DNA of 64,000 nt, from the NCBI GenBank assembly GCA_004835665.1, contig RBKR01000025.1:62001-126000 (forward strand). Reading direction: 5' to 3'. Below the pieces are notes generated by a model. That model saw only the letters and a program-made list of their open reading frames with translations. It did not search any database and had not been told where the DNA came from. This document shows positions 10,117-21,932 of this stretch, one piece after another. Positions within the stretch are counted from its first letter, which is position 1, and each line of letters begins with the position of its first letter. The DNA is from Phoma sp. XZ068. Its lineage: Eukaryota; Ascomycota; Dothideomycetes; Pleosporales; Didymellaceae. Both the position numbers and the translations under genes were made by a program.

Positions 10117-12086
10117 TGCCTTTTTGCAGTTTTTGCACCGATCTTGAAGCTCTGCATCACCGTGTATTGTTGAAGGATATTGCGTCTGGCATCAAACGAG
10201 GCTGTAAAGGATGCTCGTTGCTCGGGCAAGCTATCCAGCAGCTTCTTGAAGCAGAACGAGAGGCCACGCATCTAGAATGGGTTGTTGACAGATCTATGCA
10301 CATTTCTTGATTCAATGGTGAAAAACAGTCGGCTGTCACAACAGAAATCTATATTGAGGCTGGTAGGTCAACGAATCGACGGTGCGCGAGCCTGCAGCAA
10401 GGTTCCTGTCTGGCTGACCAGCTTTTCAAAGGCTCCCCTCATTTTTCTGCGGCCATTGGTTCAGGGCGCAACGTTCTTCAACCGGGATGGACAGAGGAGC
10501 ATCGACATCTCGCGCAGCAATGGCTCAATAGCTGCTTGACAGACCATCGCATTTGTCCGTCTGCAGGCCCCAGACCTCTGCCCACCAGAGTCATCGACGT
10601 GGGCGAAGACGGAAAGTCTTTGCGACTCTACATTAGCAAAGGGGCATGCGCCGAATATGTAGCCTTGAGTCATTCTTGGGGCAGTCACAAACCGATCGAG
10701 ACTAGAAGAGCAACATTGGAAAAGCACTGTGGATCGATAACATTAGATGCCTCTTCCAAAACCTTTATGGATGCCGCACAGGTCTGCCGGGACCTTGGTT
10801 TTCGATATCTGTGGATAGACTCGTTGTGCATTGTTCAAGATGACAGCGAAGACTGGGCTACCGAGGCAGGAAAAATGAGCCAGGTGTATCGCAACGCAGC
10901 ACTCACTATCTCTGCAGAAGGCGCTGCGGACGCACAATATGGTTTGTTCCAGACGCCAATAGGAATCGGAACGCAGGCTCAGGTGGAAGTGCAGAGCGTC
11001 GCTCCCTCCGGCCAACCAGGGAAAGTGTGTGTTCGTATTCGAGGACCCAATGTTCAGGCATCCCGTATCGTGACAAACTTCGCACATGCAAGTGTACCGG
11101 TATCTGAATCTCGACTCTCGAGCCGCGCTTGGGTTTTGCAGGAGCGGTTGCTTTCACCTAAAATTTTGCACTTTTACAAGGAAGAGCTAGCCTGGTCTTG
11201 CTGCTCGGTGAGCCGCTGCGAATGTCGACTTGATGCGGGTCAGACGGACACCAACATCTACAAGAAGCTTGAAAATGCCACATTCCCTCGACAGGACCTT
11301 TCCAAAGAGCTCCATAGAGAGTGGACAAACCTCGTCGTTGAGTTCACACATAGGAAACTAACGAAAGCGCGAGATAGGCTTCCTGCCATGTCTGGTCTCG
11401 CGAATGTCTGTAATGAGATCACTGGGAGCAAGTACTGTGCAGGACTATTTCTAGAAGATTTGGCGTATGGGCTGCTCTGGATAAGCGATCACGAGGCCGG
11501 AGGTGAAACGATCTGGAGGAATGTTGACAACCCCAGGTTACCGACTTGGTCTTGGGCCTCAACCACAGGTCCCGTTATGTACCTTGACCGCCAACGGACT
11601 CAGTTCGAGAGAAGATCTCGTGGCAATACAGTCATACCGCTTCTGGAGATCATTGGTGCTGATCTCGAGCCCAGCGGCCCGAACGCGTTCGGAGACGTCA
11701 AGTATGGTTGGATTTGTGTCAAAGGGCAGCTTCTTCAAGTAGATTACGAGAACAAGGCGTGCCACCCATGGAGCGACAACCTTCGTGCTCAGCTGGCGAT
11801 TCGCAGTTCAAGCAATCCTCCGATCGTTATTCCGGATTATCTCGGTCCAGACGCTGTGCTCCATAGAAACAATATCTATTTTCTACGAGCTGCAAAGTAC
11901 ATTCTGGGCGGGATGTGGAGTTCTCTGGGTACCGAGAACATTTGTCTCATGCTTCAGAAGGTGGCCAAACCTGGCTACCCAGATCTACCTCTCTTCACGC
12001 GATGCGGCTTTGTACTAAATGCGTTTCCATCGGATGTGGTGTGGCTGGAGCAGCATGCACCGTCAGTCCATGTCTTCATTGTATAA
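10117..12086 (+). CDS. HET-domain protein (heterokaryon incompatibility)
   Basis: The protein begins at ATG 10117 (MPFCSFCTDLEALHHRVLL), a cysteine-bearing leader usual for this group. One intron lies between about 10281 and 10366. GT 10281 to AG 10366 restores the frame, though other sites nearby are possible. The second exon then runs uninterrupted to 12086 and includes the linker WLNSCLTDHRICP. The HET core is complete: EYVALSHSWG, then FRYLWIDSLCIVQDDSEDW, then KMSQVYRNAALTISA, then SRAWVLQERLLSPKILHF. WSWASTTGPV, LEIIGADLEPSGPNAFG and ICVKGQLLQV are the usual C-terminal blocks of fungal HET proteins. It may act in non-self recognition. It is the second HET gene within 12 kb, but the two are not close copies. 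Confidence 0.88.
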
Positions 12087-12319
12087 AAGACATTAGGACA
12101 AAGCTGCCTGTACCTGCACATGCAGTCAAAATATTCTTCCTGGCACGGTAAACATTACGTAACTATCTAGATACTAGAGCGCTGTTGCTAGCAGTCATCG
12201 AAACCGAGGGTGCTCTACCGTGAATCTATTGAAAGACCATTTCGCTGCACATAATCTTAGCATATTTATCAGAGTAGAGGCAGCGTAGATTGTTTCTATT
12301 GCCTGATATATTATCCGAA

Positions 12320-14746
12320 TTACAGAGTAATCTTTACGGTCTTCGCAACACTAGGCACACCTGCAGAATTCAGTGCAAACAACATCCAGTAACCCGGCAA
12401 CGCAATACCAGGATCGCGTGGAATAGTAATTGTATAAGAATTGCCAGTTGACGGGGTAAATTCAAGAGGAATCCGACGTTGATCCGTATTGACCGTGTGT
12501 GTCGTAGAACCGTATCGAATGAGCGAAAACTTGGTAACTACCATGTCGGTAACAACGGTCAGACTTGCTCCCACGGCAGCCATAGATGAAGAAACGGAGT
12601 TAATGGCTGGCCTTCTCGTTGCGGTGCCGTTAGAGTTGAATAGGTATCCGGGACTAAAAATCTCCGCATCAAGGTGGTTGGTTGCGCAGCCTCCACATAA
12701 ACCGCCGCCGCTTGTAAACACTGATCCGTCAAGCAGGAGAATAGCGATGCTATGGTAGGTGCGAGGAATCATATGACTTGGGAGAGTGGTGAATTTTTGC
12801 GTCTCTGGATCCCACATCTCAGGCTGCATAATGGCGTTCGCGTCCGAGAAGGGTCGGGCGTACGATTGACCACCGGTGGTAAAGATCTTGCCATCTGGGA
12901 GAACGACACTGTTGTGAAACGCTCTTGCGTATGCCATGGAGGCAAGCTTCACAACCGATGCTGTGCTTCCAGGTGCACCGATGGTGATGAGATGCACGTT
13001 GCTGTTTGCATTCGATTCCTCGTAGCTGGGTGATCCTCCGGCGGTGAAGATCTTACCTTGCAGTGCATCGTACATTACCGCCGTGCCACACATGGAATCG
13101 CCGTCGGCGGCTCTGCTTCCTGCCGCAGTACGGCTACCCGTTCCGGATGTGCCGTACCAGTTCATTGCTTTACTTGGGCCAGCTTGGAACACGAAAGCAT
13201 CCTTCCAAGCAAACAGCCACCCATGGTTATCCGACCGGAAGACTCCCTGAGCATCGTTTGTCAACATCGGAGCCACAGGGCAACCTGGCAACAACGTCCA
13301 TGTATTTGCGGTTGGGTTGTAGATTTCTCCATTCTTGCCTCCACGTTGTTCGGTTGGAACCCAGGAGCCGCCGATCTGGAAAACCTGACCATTTGAGAGA
13401 GTTGTGGAGGACTGGTAGCCACGCTTGATCTGCATATTGGCAGCCTTAGACCAGACATCTGTAGATGGAGTGTAAATACTAGTCGGGAAGTTGTCGTTTC
13501 CACCCGTCACAATCGCGCGGCCATTGAAATCTAAGGACAAGCCAGGGCAAAACATATCGTGTCCGGTCTCCTGAACGTTACGTTGAGAGACAGTTTTGGC
13601 TGTTGGGTCGTATACCGCAGTTTGGGTGTTTCCTTTTGCGCTCTCGAAGTCAGTACGTCCGCTGGCAGAGAACAATAAGACCTTTCCGCTCTCAGGTATA
13701 AGGAATGCGGCTGCGGCAACGAGAGGAAGATTGATGACGGAACTCCAACTCCCAGTGCTTGGAGGCTCGACCACTGGGTCATTCGATAAGACCAAAACGC
13801 CAAATTCTGCGGCACTTGCCCATTGTCCGCGATTTCCAGCCTCGGTTAACGCGATGACTCTAACATAACGAGCAGCAACTGCAGCGAAGGTTTCACGTTT
13901 CAAAGTGTTATCGTCTGCGTAAGTACTTCTTGAAGCAAACACCCAATTGACGTTATCGGTGCTAGTTTCAATAGTGTGAAGCCCGATGTTGCCATTAATC
14001 TTGCCACCAGATGGCACGTCTTGTCGTGGGAGATATGTGATTCCGGTGACCTGTTGAGTAGCTCCGAGGTCCAGAATAGCATTATGGGGCAGCTTAATTT
14101 CAGGGCTGTACTGACTATGCCAGATAGTTCCTCTATCTCCATCGATTGCTTTGGTTCCCTCATTACCGGTTTGAGCACAGTTGACAGCGATGGACTTCAC
14201 AATTGCCGAGACTGTGTTCGTGGGAAGCGTGCTACTGGATGTAGGACTACTCGAAGCTAGCATGCTGCTGCTGCTGACAGTATTGCCCCCTAACAAGACA
14301 CCAAACTCCGCAGCGCTCGTCCACGGGCCTCGATTTCCAGCCTCCGTGAAAGCAGTGATGCGGACATATCGAGCTTGGACTGCGGTGAATGTTTCCGTCT
14401 TCAGGGTAGCAGTGTCTGCATATACAGTCTGAGAGATAACGGCTGTCCATCTGCTATTGTCCACACTGATCTCGATGTCGTGGCGACCGATGTTGCCATT
14501 GATAAAGCCCCCGGACTTAACATCTTGTCTAGGAAGGTAGGTGAAGCCATTGATCCAGGTAGCAATCCCCAGATCAAGGGTGGCCTTGTGAGGCAGCGCA
14601 ATGGCTGGCTGGTACTGGCTATGCCAAAGTGTTGAGTTGTTCTGATCGATTGAATTTGTCCCAGGGTTGCCAGATTGGAAGCTGCTGACGGTGATGGAGA
14701 CTGCAGCTACCACGCGTAGTATGAGGATGGAGGCTAAGAGGCGCAT
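12320..14746 (-). CDS. gaoA: Secreted galactose oxidase (AA5_2) with two discoidin/CBM32 domains
   Basis: This is a single exon of 808 residues. A signal peptide (about 1-17) is followed by two F5/8-type-C (discoidin, CBM32-like) domains at about 18-150 and 185-318, each with WHSQY, LPRQDV and TEAGNRG motifs. A seven-blade Kelch propeller and a C-terminal DUF1929 domain follow. Aligning by eye with Fusarium galactose oxidase, all copper and cofactor residues are present: Cys400 and Tyr444 (the thioether pair), Trp462 stacked on it, Tyr664, His665 and His750. Arg504 and Phe610 match the galactose-binding Arg and Phe. The enzyme should oxidise the C6 hydroxyl of galactose to an aldehyde, releasing H2O2 outside the cell. 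The second discoidin domain is extra compared with the classical enzyme. Confidence 0.93.
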   Translation of the reverse strand: MRLLASILILRVVAAVSITVSSFQSGNPGTNSIDQNNSTLWHSQYQPAIALPHKATLDLGIATWINGFTYLPRQDVKSGGFINGNIGRHDIEISVDNSRWTAVISQTVYADTATLKTETFTAVQARYVRITAFTEAGNRGPWTSAAEFGVLLGGNTVSSSSMLASSSPTSSSTLPTNTVSAIVKSIAVNCAQTGNEGTKAIDGDRGTIWHSQYSPEIKLPHNAILDLGATQQVTGITYLPRQDVPSGGKINGNIGLHTIETSTDNVNWVFASRSTYADDNTLKRETFAAVAARYVRVIALTEAGNRGQWASAAEFGVLVLSNDPVVEPPSTGSWSSVINLPLVAAAAFLIPESGKVLLFSASGRTDFESAKGNTQTAVYDPTAKTVSQRNVQETGHDMFCPGLSLDFNGRAIVTGGNDNFPTSIYTPSTDVWSKAANMQIKRGYQSSTTLSNGQVFQIGGSWVPTEQRGGKNGEIYNPTANTWTLLPGCPVAPMLTNDAQGVFRSDNHGWLFAWKDAFVFQAGPSKAMNWYGTSGTGSRTAAGSRAADGDSMCGTAVMYDALQGKIFTAGGSPSYEESNANSNVHLITIGAPGSTASVVKLASMAYARAFHNSVVLPDGKIFTTGGQSYARPFSDANAIMQPEMWDPETQKFTTLPSHMIPRTYHSIAILLLDGSVFTSGGGLCGGCATNHLDAEIFSPGYLFNSNGTATRRPAINSVSSSMAAVGASLTVVTDMVVTKFSLIRYGSTTHTVNTDQRRIPLEFTPSTGNSYTITIPRDPGIALPGYWMLFALNSAGVPSVAKTVKITL

Positions 14747-16675
14747 TGTGTTGATCTATACAGCCAGGTTGTCTGTCTGATTTGACCTTGCCTAAAAGTG
14801 TGCTGATTAGTATCTTTGTCGACAGGTGTGGGCTTGAATGGTTACTCGTACGTAGCTCTTCTCCCTGGGCAAGATGAAGTTCGAGTTCGACATGACATTT
14901 CCAAATCGCGACATCACAACTGTGAATAAATAGATACGGCGAGTGTTGATGCAAGAAGATAGTCTATTGGAAGGCTGAACGATGCAGCGCTAGCCACATC
15001 CGACTGCATCTAGGGGCCGAACTTCCAGCAGCCTTGCGACTCGGCCCTCGTATCCTCACACTACCCTTAAATCATTTATCATCATCCAGCCGGCGTCAAT
15101 TGCTCACAGTCTTCAATGAACCGTGGGACCTTAAACGGACTAAGGTGTGCAAGCCGTAGCGACTCCTTTCACATCTCGTATTAGCCGGCAGGAAGCCTTT
15201 CGAGGACGAAGATCGAGAACATTGGAGGCATTGAAAGACGTCCCTCTTGCAGCAGCCACTCTTCACGCATGGTTATCTTGTGGCTGCCTCAATGCACATT
15301 TCCATGCGCACCTTCTCCATCTACACTACCCCGCGCCGATTCCTACCTAGTGCCTGTCAAACAATCTACTTCACCTTGGCACTGCTAGCATAGTCCAATA
15401 AGAAAGCGGGACGTGGGCTACATGCTCCGGGACGACGGTCCTACCCGCATCGCCACCCATCGATCGCAAATCCCACAGCAGTGGCTTTAGCTGGATAAGC
15501 CTTTTCGATATTCTATAACACCATCTTGCTGAACTCAGGCTGTAGAACTTCATCGACAGCGTCTAGCCTTGCATAGGCTAAATCAAAGACGAGGCCATTC
15601 CCAGCGCCAGGAAGTGTATCCAAGAATAGCACGCCAAGAGGAATGCCGTTGCGTGCTGAAGCCACTCGTTCTAGAAGCCTGGGTGACATCGTAGTAAATA
15701 CCACCGGAAAGCTAGGTTAGTGCATTTCACAAGACCTAGTAGTGAAAGCGCGCATTGGGCGAGAATGTACGAAGACGTATAAAACAGTTGTACTTCGTGG
15801 GAATTCCAAATGGAGCGTACCTCTGTTTTGCTTACACTTTTAGATATCTCGACAAAGGCCAAACAGTGAGCTTAATTATTGTTTGCGCGTGAATTCTCAA
15901 ATCTATCACAACTACCTAGTACTCGCAATACACACACACACAGGCAAAAGCAAAGTCTCGCTGAGATGGAAAACCCAGAAAGAATAATCCTGAGAATATA
16001 CTCCGCGTTTCAAAATACCCAAGCCCAATCGCGGTGGATTACGTACACCTCTCCCCATCTTCTTTCGCAAGACATTTATCATCCTCATTGCACAATACCA
16101 GCGCATATAATACCCATATCCATACCCCACGCCCAACATTGAAGCACAACTCTACCCAAACCCACTGCGCGGCGCCCCGCCCACCGCATTCCACAGCCAA
16201 GCACTCAGCAATCACAACGCACATACCACTGTACCACTAACACTGCCCCGACCTTTTGCTCATACTCCTGCAAAGTTAGATATACAATAGTATTCTACAT
16301 CAGCAAGGCCTTCCACGTCGTCTGGCATCTACACTTGCCATCGAATGCGCTTGAAGAACGGTTCGGGATGTGAGACATGGTAGTCCATCTCGCAGGACCT
16401 AACTTTTCTTTGTTCATGTAGCGAGTGGGTTTGGGGATTCAAAGTTGTGCGATGGACATACAAAGGCAAAAAAGATCACTGCAACATTTGCGTTGTGAGA
16501 GTCTATCTTATTTGAGTCTATTTCTCGGCGTTCTACAGACACCATTATCTGCTATAGCTTTCCCAAACCACCTATGTCGAGCATATTCGTTTCTGCTCAG
16601 CCTGCCCTCAACACCACACCAGCGCAGCTACCCCAGCTCAGCCACCGGCTCAGCTGTACCAGCCTCGCCAACCGC
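14747..16675. other. Intergenic region, no supported gene
   Basis: This 1.9-kb stretch holds the promoter of the galactose oxidase gene on its left side and the 3' flank of LTN1 on its right. Minus-strand ORFs at 15513-15704 and 15671-15862 carry a few protein-like words (for example GIPLGVLFLDTLPGAG) but no start, domain or splice signals that would make a gene. They could be relics. A short CA-repeat lies near 15930, followed by pyrimidine-rich sequence from about 16030 to 16260. Confidence 0.5.
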
Positions 16676-19600
16676 TTACCCATAGTTAAATGGATTCCTA
16701 CAAAGCGGACAACTACTACTCCCACTACTCTTAAACCACTTAAACAAACATGCCCCATGAAACGCATTCCTACACGTTCCACACCGCTTATCAGGAACCT
16801 TCCTATCCGGCCCAACGATAGAATAACAAATCGCACACTCCGTCTGTCCCTTCAGCGCACCCTCCACATTACGACGCCACGTACTCAGCGCGTCGATTAG
16901 GCTGCCGTTGAAGATGGTGATTGCGCCGAGGGACGTGCGCAGCCAGGACTGCCATTTTTGCTCGTTAACGGCGACGCGGTTGAGGCCTTCGATGTGGGCG
17001 TTTGCGAGGGGGAAGGCGGGGGGAAGGGCGATGCGCATGCTCATTGTTTGTTCGTCGAGGATGTAGGAGGCGGTTATTTCGCGGGCGCGCGGGGCGACGC
17101 GGATGCTGAAGGTTTCGTCGGTGGAGGTGGTGGACCAGGTTGTTACGCTGGTGAGGGCAGCGGTTATGACGGGGGGTGAGATGAATTTCTCGGTCCAGGG
17201 TTCGAGGGTTACGGCAATGGCGCGGGATTTGCTTGTGAGGGCGTTGAACCAGGACTTTGTGAGGGAGGGGATGTGCAGCAGGGTGAGGTAGTAGAGGTGA
17301 GTTAGGAGCCACTGGATGTCCTGCTTCGGTAACTCGGTGTCGGGAGTGTATGTTGTGATGTCGAGTTTGGATACGTCGACCGGTTTGTTGTGCGCGTGGC
17401 CGAGGAAGTCGAATGTGAAGTCGAGCAGGCCTGGGAGATGATCTCCTTCTTTGATGTGATCGATGTAGTCGTTCTTGACTTTGAAGGACTGGGACTGTTA
17501 GTTCGAGACAGAAACAGATATAGAGGTACTTACCGCGTGCTCGAGGTGGTCAAAGACAAGCAGCCAGCTCAGAAGGTATCCTCGCAGTGACAGCGGAACG
17601 ATGCGGTCAAAATTTACCTCGGCCAATGCTGCAACTGTTGGCGCCTCGATGATCAACGAGAGTAGTTCTTCTGGGAGTCGAGCTGTAGTCTTCGAAAGCG
17701 CAGCGTCGATGGAAATCTGCTCTTGCGCAGCCGGAATCTGCTTGTGCAAGATATCGAAGGCAGTCTGCTGGACGGGCTGCGACTCAACGTAGAGCAGTGG
17801 GTAAAGCTCCTCTGCTGAGTCCAGATGCTGTAATGGGACCTTTGCGATTTGACGCGCAAGCACCTCATTAACCATCTTCAGAGGCTGGTGGAACTCATCA
17901 GGGAAGTGCTGCGAGTGCTTGAGCAGATTGATCAGTCCTGCTGCAACTGCCTGCTCGGTCTCTTTCCAAGCCTCGAGAAGATCATCGTTGGGCTCCTCAG
18001 TCTGAGTAAGCGTGCGAAGCTGAGCATAAAGCTTCAGCGAGGCGTGTGTGGATGGGATTGGGCTGCTTGCTTTGGCTTCGGTACTTTGCAACTCAGTGGT
18101 ATTTGACCAGGCCGTTGAGAGCGCGTTCAGAATGTCGGCCCAATGTTCGCCGTACATGTCACTCATCAGCGGAAGCAAGGAAGTCAGCACACGGCAGACC
18201 TCTGCCCTGACTTCCAGTGAACCATTTTCCGCGTCCAGCCATGGCACAACATGCTTGACGAAGAAAACTAGGCGCTGCTTGGCGATACTCTCGGTGATAC
18301 CATCCTGCGAAAGCACTGCGTTGAGGATGACGAGCTGGCTCAATCCTTCTTGTGGCTTCGCCTCAATGTCTAGGCCAGTAAGGTCCGCGATGACCTCGTT
18401 GCACATACGCTCGCAAGCCTTTGACGCCGCGAGTGGCTCTCTGAATGCCATCAGATAGGCAAGCAGAGTGATGTTCTGTTTGTTCCTCCTGATGGTTTTT
18501 ACGGAGTCCTGCACCTGCGAGGTCCACGAGCTCTTCCACCCATGCTGCATTATCGCAAGCGATACCAGGGAACTGTTGGCACGAGCGGTATAGTAGGCTT
18601 GAGCGGAGGTGTTGGTATCGATTCGGCCAAGAATATCTTTCGCCCAGGTCCATAACGAGTCCTCACTGCTCTCAGCCGAGGTTCCGTGCAGTCGCATCAG
18701 CTCCTGTGTGATAAATTCTGTCGCGTCAGACTTAAAAGTCATTGCGTCGTTTTCGGTATCAGTATTGTAGTCTGTCCACAGACCGTTCGCACCCGCGAGA
18801 CCAAGGTTGTCTTCAACAAGCTGGACGGTAAGAGCGATGTTGCGCAAGTAGGCATCTCGTACTTCGGCAGGGGCGCTTTGCACTCTGAAATGCGGTATCT
18901 TGGACAACTTTGCGACATATTGTGCGATACGGTATGCTGCTGCGTAGCTATCTGCGTCGCGACTGATTTTCCTCAGATCGGCTGATGCTGAAGCCGACTC
19001 CACCAAATAGGCAGCGCCGTTGAGATTGTTCGTAATAGCAAGCGCATGTTTCGGCGCGGAAGCTAGGAACGGTGCCAAAGCTGCGTTCCAGTCATCAACG
19101 CTCGGGAACAAGTTAGCATTCTCCTCCCAGGACTGGGCAGGCTTGAGAGACTTCTCGGCAAGCTCTACCAATGTTTCTACAGATACCGATGACGGTGTTG
19201 CCTGTCGTAGACCCTGCTGGATGAGATCGTACATGGAGTTTTGGGTGCCAGCATCGGACGCGAGGACCGTCTGTATAGATGCACTGACGGTGGCTGCACC
19301 TTGCGCAATCTCGTCATTGGGTGACTCTGAAGCGCGCAACAACGCTTGGAGAAGGTCCCCTCCTTTCGGTGTGGTGGCAAATTCTCGCAGCATGGATGGA
19401 TTCGATTTGACGATGTGGCGCAAGCCTTGCAGCGAGTAAGTTGCACGCTGTGATATGGACAGAGACTGTGTCAGATATGCGAGGACATCATCAGTGGTCT
19501 CTGGGGCTAATATCTTAGCTTGTGATTGAAGGATGCGGGTGAAGGAGTCCCATTCCAGGGAGCCCTCAACAGCTTCCTGCACGCTGGACTTGACGAAGGT

Positions 19601-21644
19601 CTGAAGCTCGGCATCAGAGCTGGCCAGGTTGAATGATGCTGGGATCTTGGGAGATGTTAGTAAGGCCTCGAGCGCCTTCATCTTGACCGGAGAATCGCTA
19701 TCTTTCAGAACATTCTTGAGCGATGCGCTCCAGGCTCCCTTGAAGACGGGAGATTCGGAGAAAGAGTACAAGATATCGACCAGATGGGTGGAGGATGGCG
19801 ACAGGATGATTGTGGGCAGATCTTCTTGAACGAACTGCTCAAGCTGCTGTGCGCTCGATTCGCTGATAGAGCTCTTGTTAAGGGACAGGATTGCAGCAAT
19901 CGTGCCCGCAGCACCATATGGCTTCCCGTTTCTGTTCTTGACAACAGTCAAAGCCTCAGTGATTATCGATGACTCGGTCTCTCGGATGGATTCCACAAAC
20001 TGTGGTTCTGCGCTTGCCTTGAGCGTCTGCTCCTGCAGTTTTGCAAACCGGGTTCCGTGTTGCAGTACGGCTGTCTGAGACTTTTCATAGTCTTTCGACT
20101 GCTCTGGCGCAGAGGTCTTGATATCGTCAACAAGTCGCTGGGCGTACAGTGACCACTGTCCGGAGAGCGCGCCCGTGACACCATCGACCGCCAGCGCACG
20201 AGCAATGAGGTTGCCTGCATTGGAGGGAATGGTCCATTGAGAGTTTTCCACCGAAGGACGCAGGTACTGGCTGATCATGGGCAAGACCATTTCTTGGATG
20301 AACTTCTCCTTGTCCTCAGCTGACAGCCGTGCGTTGACCAAGGTTACAATCTCGAAGTACGCCGTATAGGCGGCATCCTGGCTGTATTTCGGCTCGTTCT
20401 TGCCGGTGATGCCCGCCTGGAGCGCGTTGAGAAGCTCTGCAGCATCAGCAGCCTTACTAGGCAGCACTTCCACGGGTATTGCCTTGAATAGCTCGACCAA
20501 GCGGTTCCAGTAGTCTTGGGGGCCGAACTGAGAGCCCTTCTTCAAGAACTGCCGTAACCGTCTGTCGACTGCCGTCTTGCTCTTGTAGTGTTCGGTCCAT
20601 GCAGTAGGGTGGGCGGTGGTCAGCTGGATCAGGGCGTCGATGTAGTCGTACGCAGAGCTGGTCTGGTCGGAGTTGAGTGCTATGGAAAGATATGCCTTGC
20701 TGATGGTCTCGAGGTTCGCGCTGGCTGCAGCTGGCTGCTTAGTCAGGCACGTCTTCAGCAAACGGTGCAGCGAGCGCCGTATCGATACGTCTGGGTCTGA
20801 GGCAAAGTCCCAAAGCTTCTTGTCGCCCAGCAGCGTATCATAGTCAGCCTGGAACTTGGAGAGCTCCTCGGGCGCCAGGTTGGCCAACAGACTCGCCAGC
20901 AGGGCTATGCATGCGGATATGACCCTGCTGTACTTTGCTTGAGCGTCGTCGGCGCTGACGGTGCGCTCGTCGCTGAGGGTGGTGATGCTCTCCTTGTCAA
21001 CGGCATTGCGGCAGTATTCGAGGATGGGCTGCTGGTAGGCTTTGCGGATGTTCTGGATCTTCTCGGGCGTGGGGAAGACCTGGCGCAGCGAGTTCTGCGT
21101 CGCCTCGACCACGGCCCGGTCGCTGTCATAGAGGCCGCACAGCCAGGCCGCAACGCTGCGGGGCATGTGGCGGGCGATGCGCTTGCCGGCGGACACAGCT
21201 ATCAGGCCGTGGACAGTGTGGGACAGCTGGCGGACAGCCTTGGCATTGTCTATCGAAGTGCGCGGGTACACAGTGATCTGATTGCTTCATTACTACATTG
21301 CTCTCTCTCCGGCCACACCTGGCACTCTGGCGCTCTTTGGCACAACTAACCCATGCTTCCAGCACGCCCTCCTCTACCGGCGCCTGCAGCGCTGCGATGT
21401 GTGTCTGCAGGTCCTCGAGCGCCTTCGCCTTGGTTGTGCTGTCCTTCTTGGACAGGTTGCGGAAGTAGACGACGACATTGGGGTCGGATATCGACGAGAG
21501 GTTCGGAGGCTCTGCGACGTACGACAGCTGCGATGCGCTCCCGCCAAAGCTCCCGCCAAAGCTCCCACCGAACGCGGGGGCGCTGCCGAACGTCGACGCA
21601 GCACGCGCGCTGCTGGCGGCCGCCTTGGCCGCGCGTTTGCTCAT
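16676..21644 (-). CDS. LTN1: E3 ubiquitin ligase listerin (ribosome quality control)
   Basis: Exons are 21644-21351, 21277-17534 and 17494-16676 on the minus strand, giving 1618 residues, the usual size for Rkr1/Ltn1. The N-terminus shows the listerin pattern VVYFRNLSKKDSTTKAKAL. The long middle is HEAT/ARM-like helical repeats. The C-terminus has the RWD-like region (MRIALPPAFPLANAHIEGLN) followed by a C4HC3 RING with CAICYSIV, CGTCRNAFHGACL and CPLCRNPF. In other fungi this ligase ubiquitinates nascent chains stuck on 60S subunits, working with Rqc2 and Cdc48. Introns of 39 and 73 nt with good GT-AG ends restore the phase. The 39-nt intron (17495-17533) is very short. It shares a promoter region with RAD3. 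Confidence 0.95.
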
Positions 21645-21932
21645 GCTGTGTATGCAATATAGGAATGAACGGGAAAAAGAAAAGAAGGAGCGACGCTGGG
21701 AAGCACAAGCAGCAATAAATATATCGTGTGAAGTACCAGAGGTCGAAGTTTGTGTGCAATAATGCGCGAACCAAACGATGACGCTCCCACAAGGGCGCAA
21801 GTGGGGCACTTCCAGACCCCTGCCCTGCGCTAGTGCCGACATGTGATGGCGCGTTTTAACATCAGGCAACGCGCTTCGTCTTTCGCGAACAACCTCATCG
21901 CCACGACATCTTCCGCGCGGGCGGTCGTCAAC
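21645..21932. promoter_or_regulatory. Shared divergent promoter of LTN1 and RAD3
   Basis: Only 288 bp separate the start codons of two divergently transcribed conserved genes. A purine-rich tract lies just upstream of LTN1 and a GC-richer part near RAD3. No TATA box is obvious in a sensible position for either gene, as expected for housekeeping promoters. Shared regulation is inferred from layout only. Confidence 0.6.

Noticed and set aside
15513..15862. Two overlapping minus-strand ORFs as a small gene
   Set aside because: Fewer than 70 residues each, no domain, no clear splice link. At most a relic.
16965..17312. 115-residue Arg/His/Pro-rich minus-strand ORF
   Set aside because: Out-of-frame shadow of the last LTN1 exon. 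The true frame continues into the RING domain.
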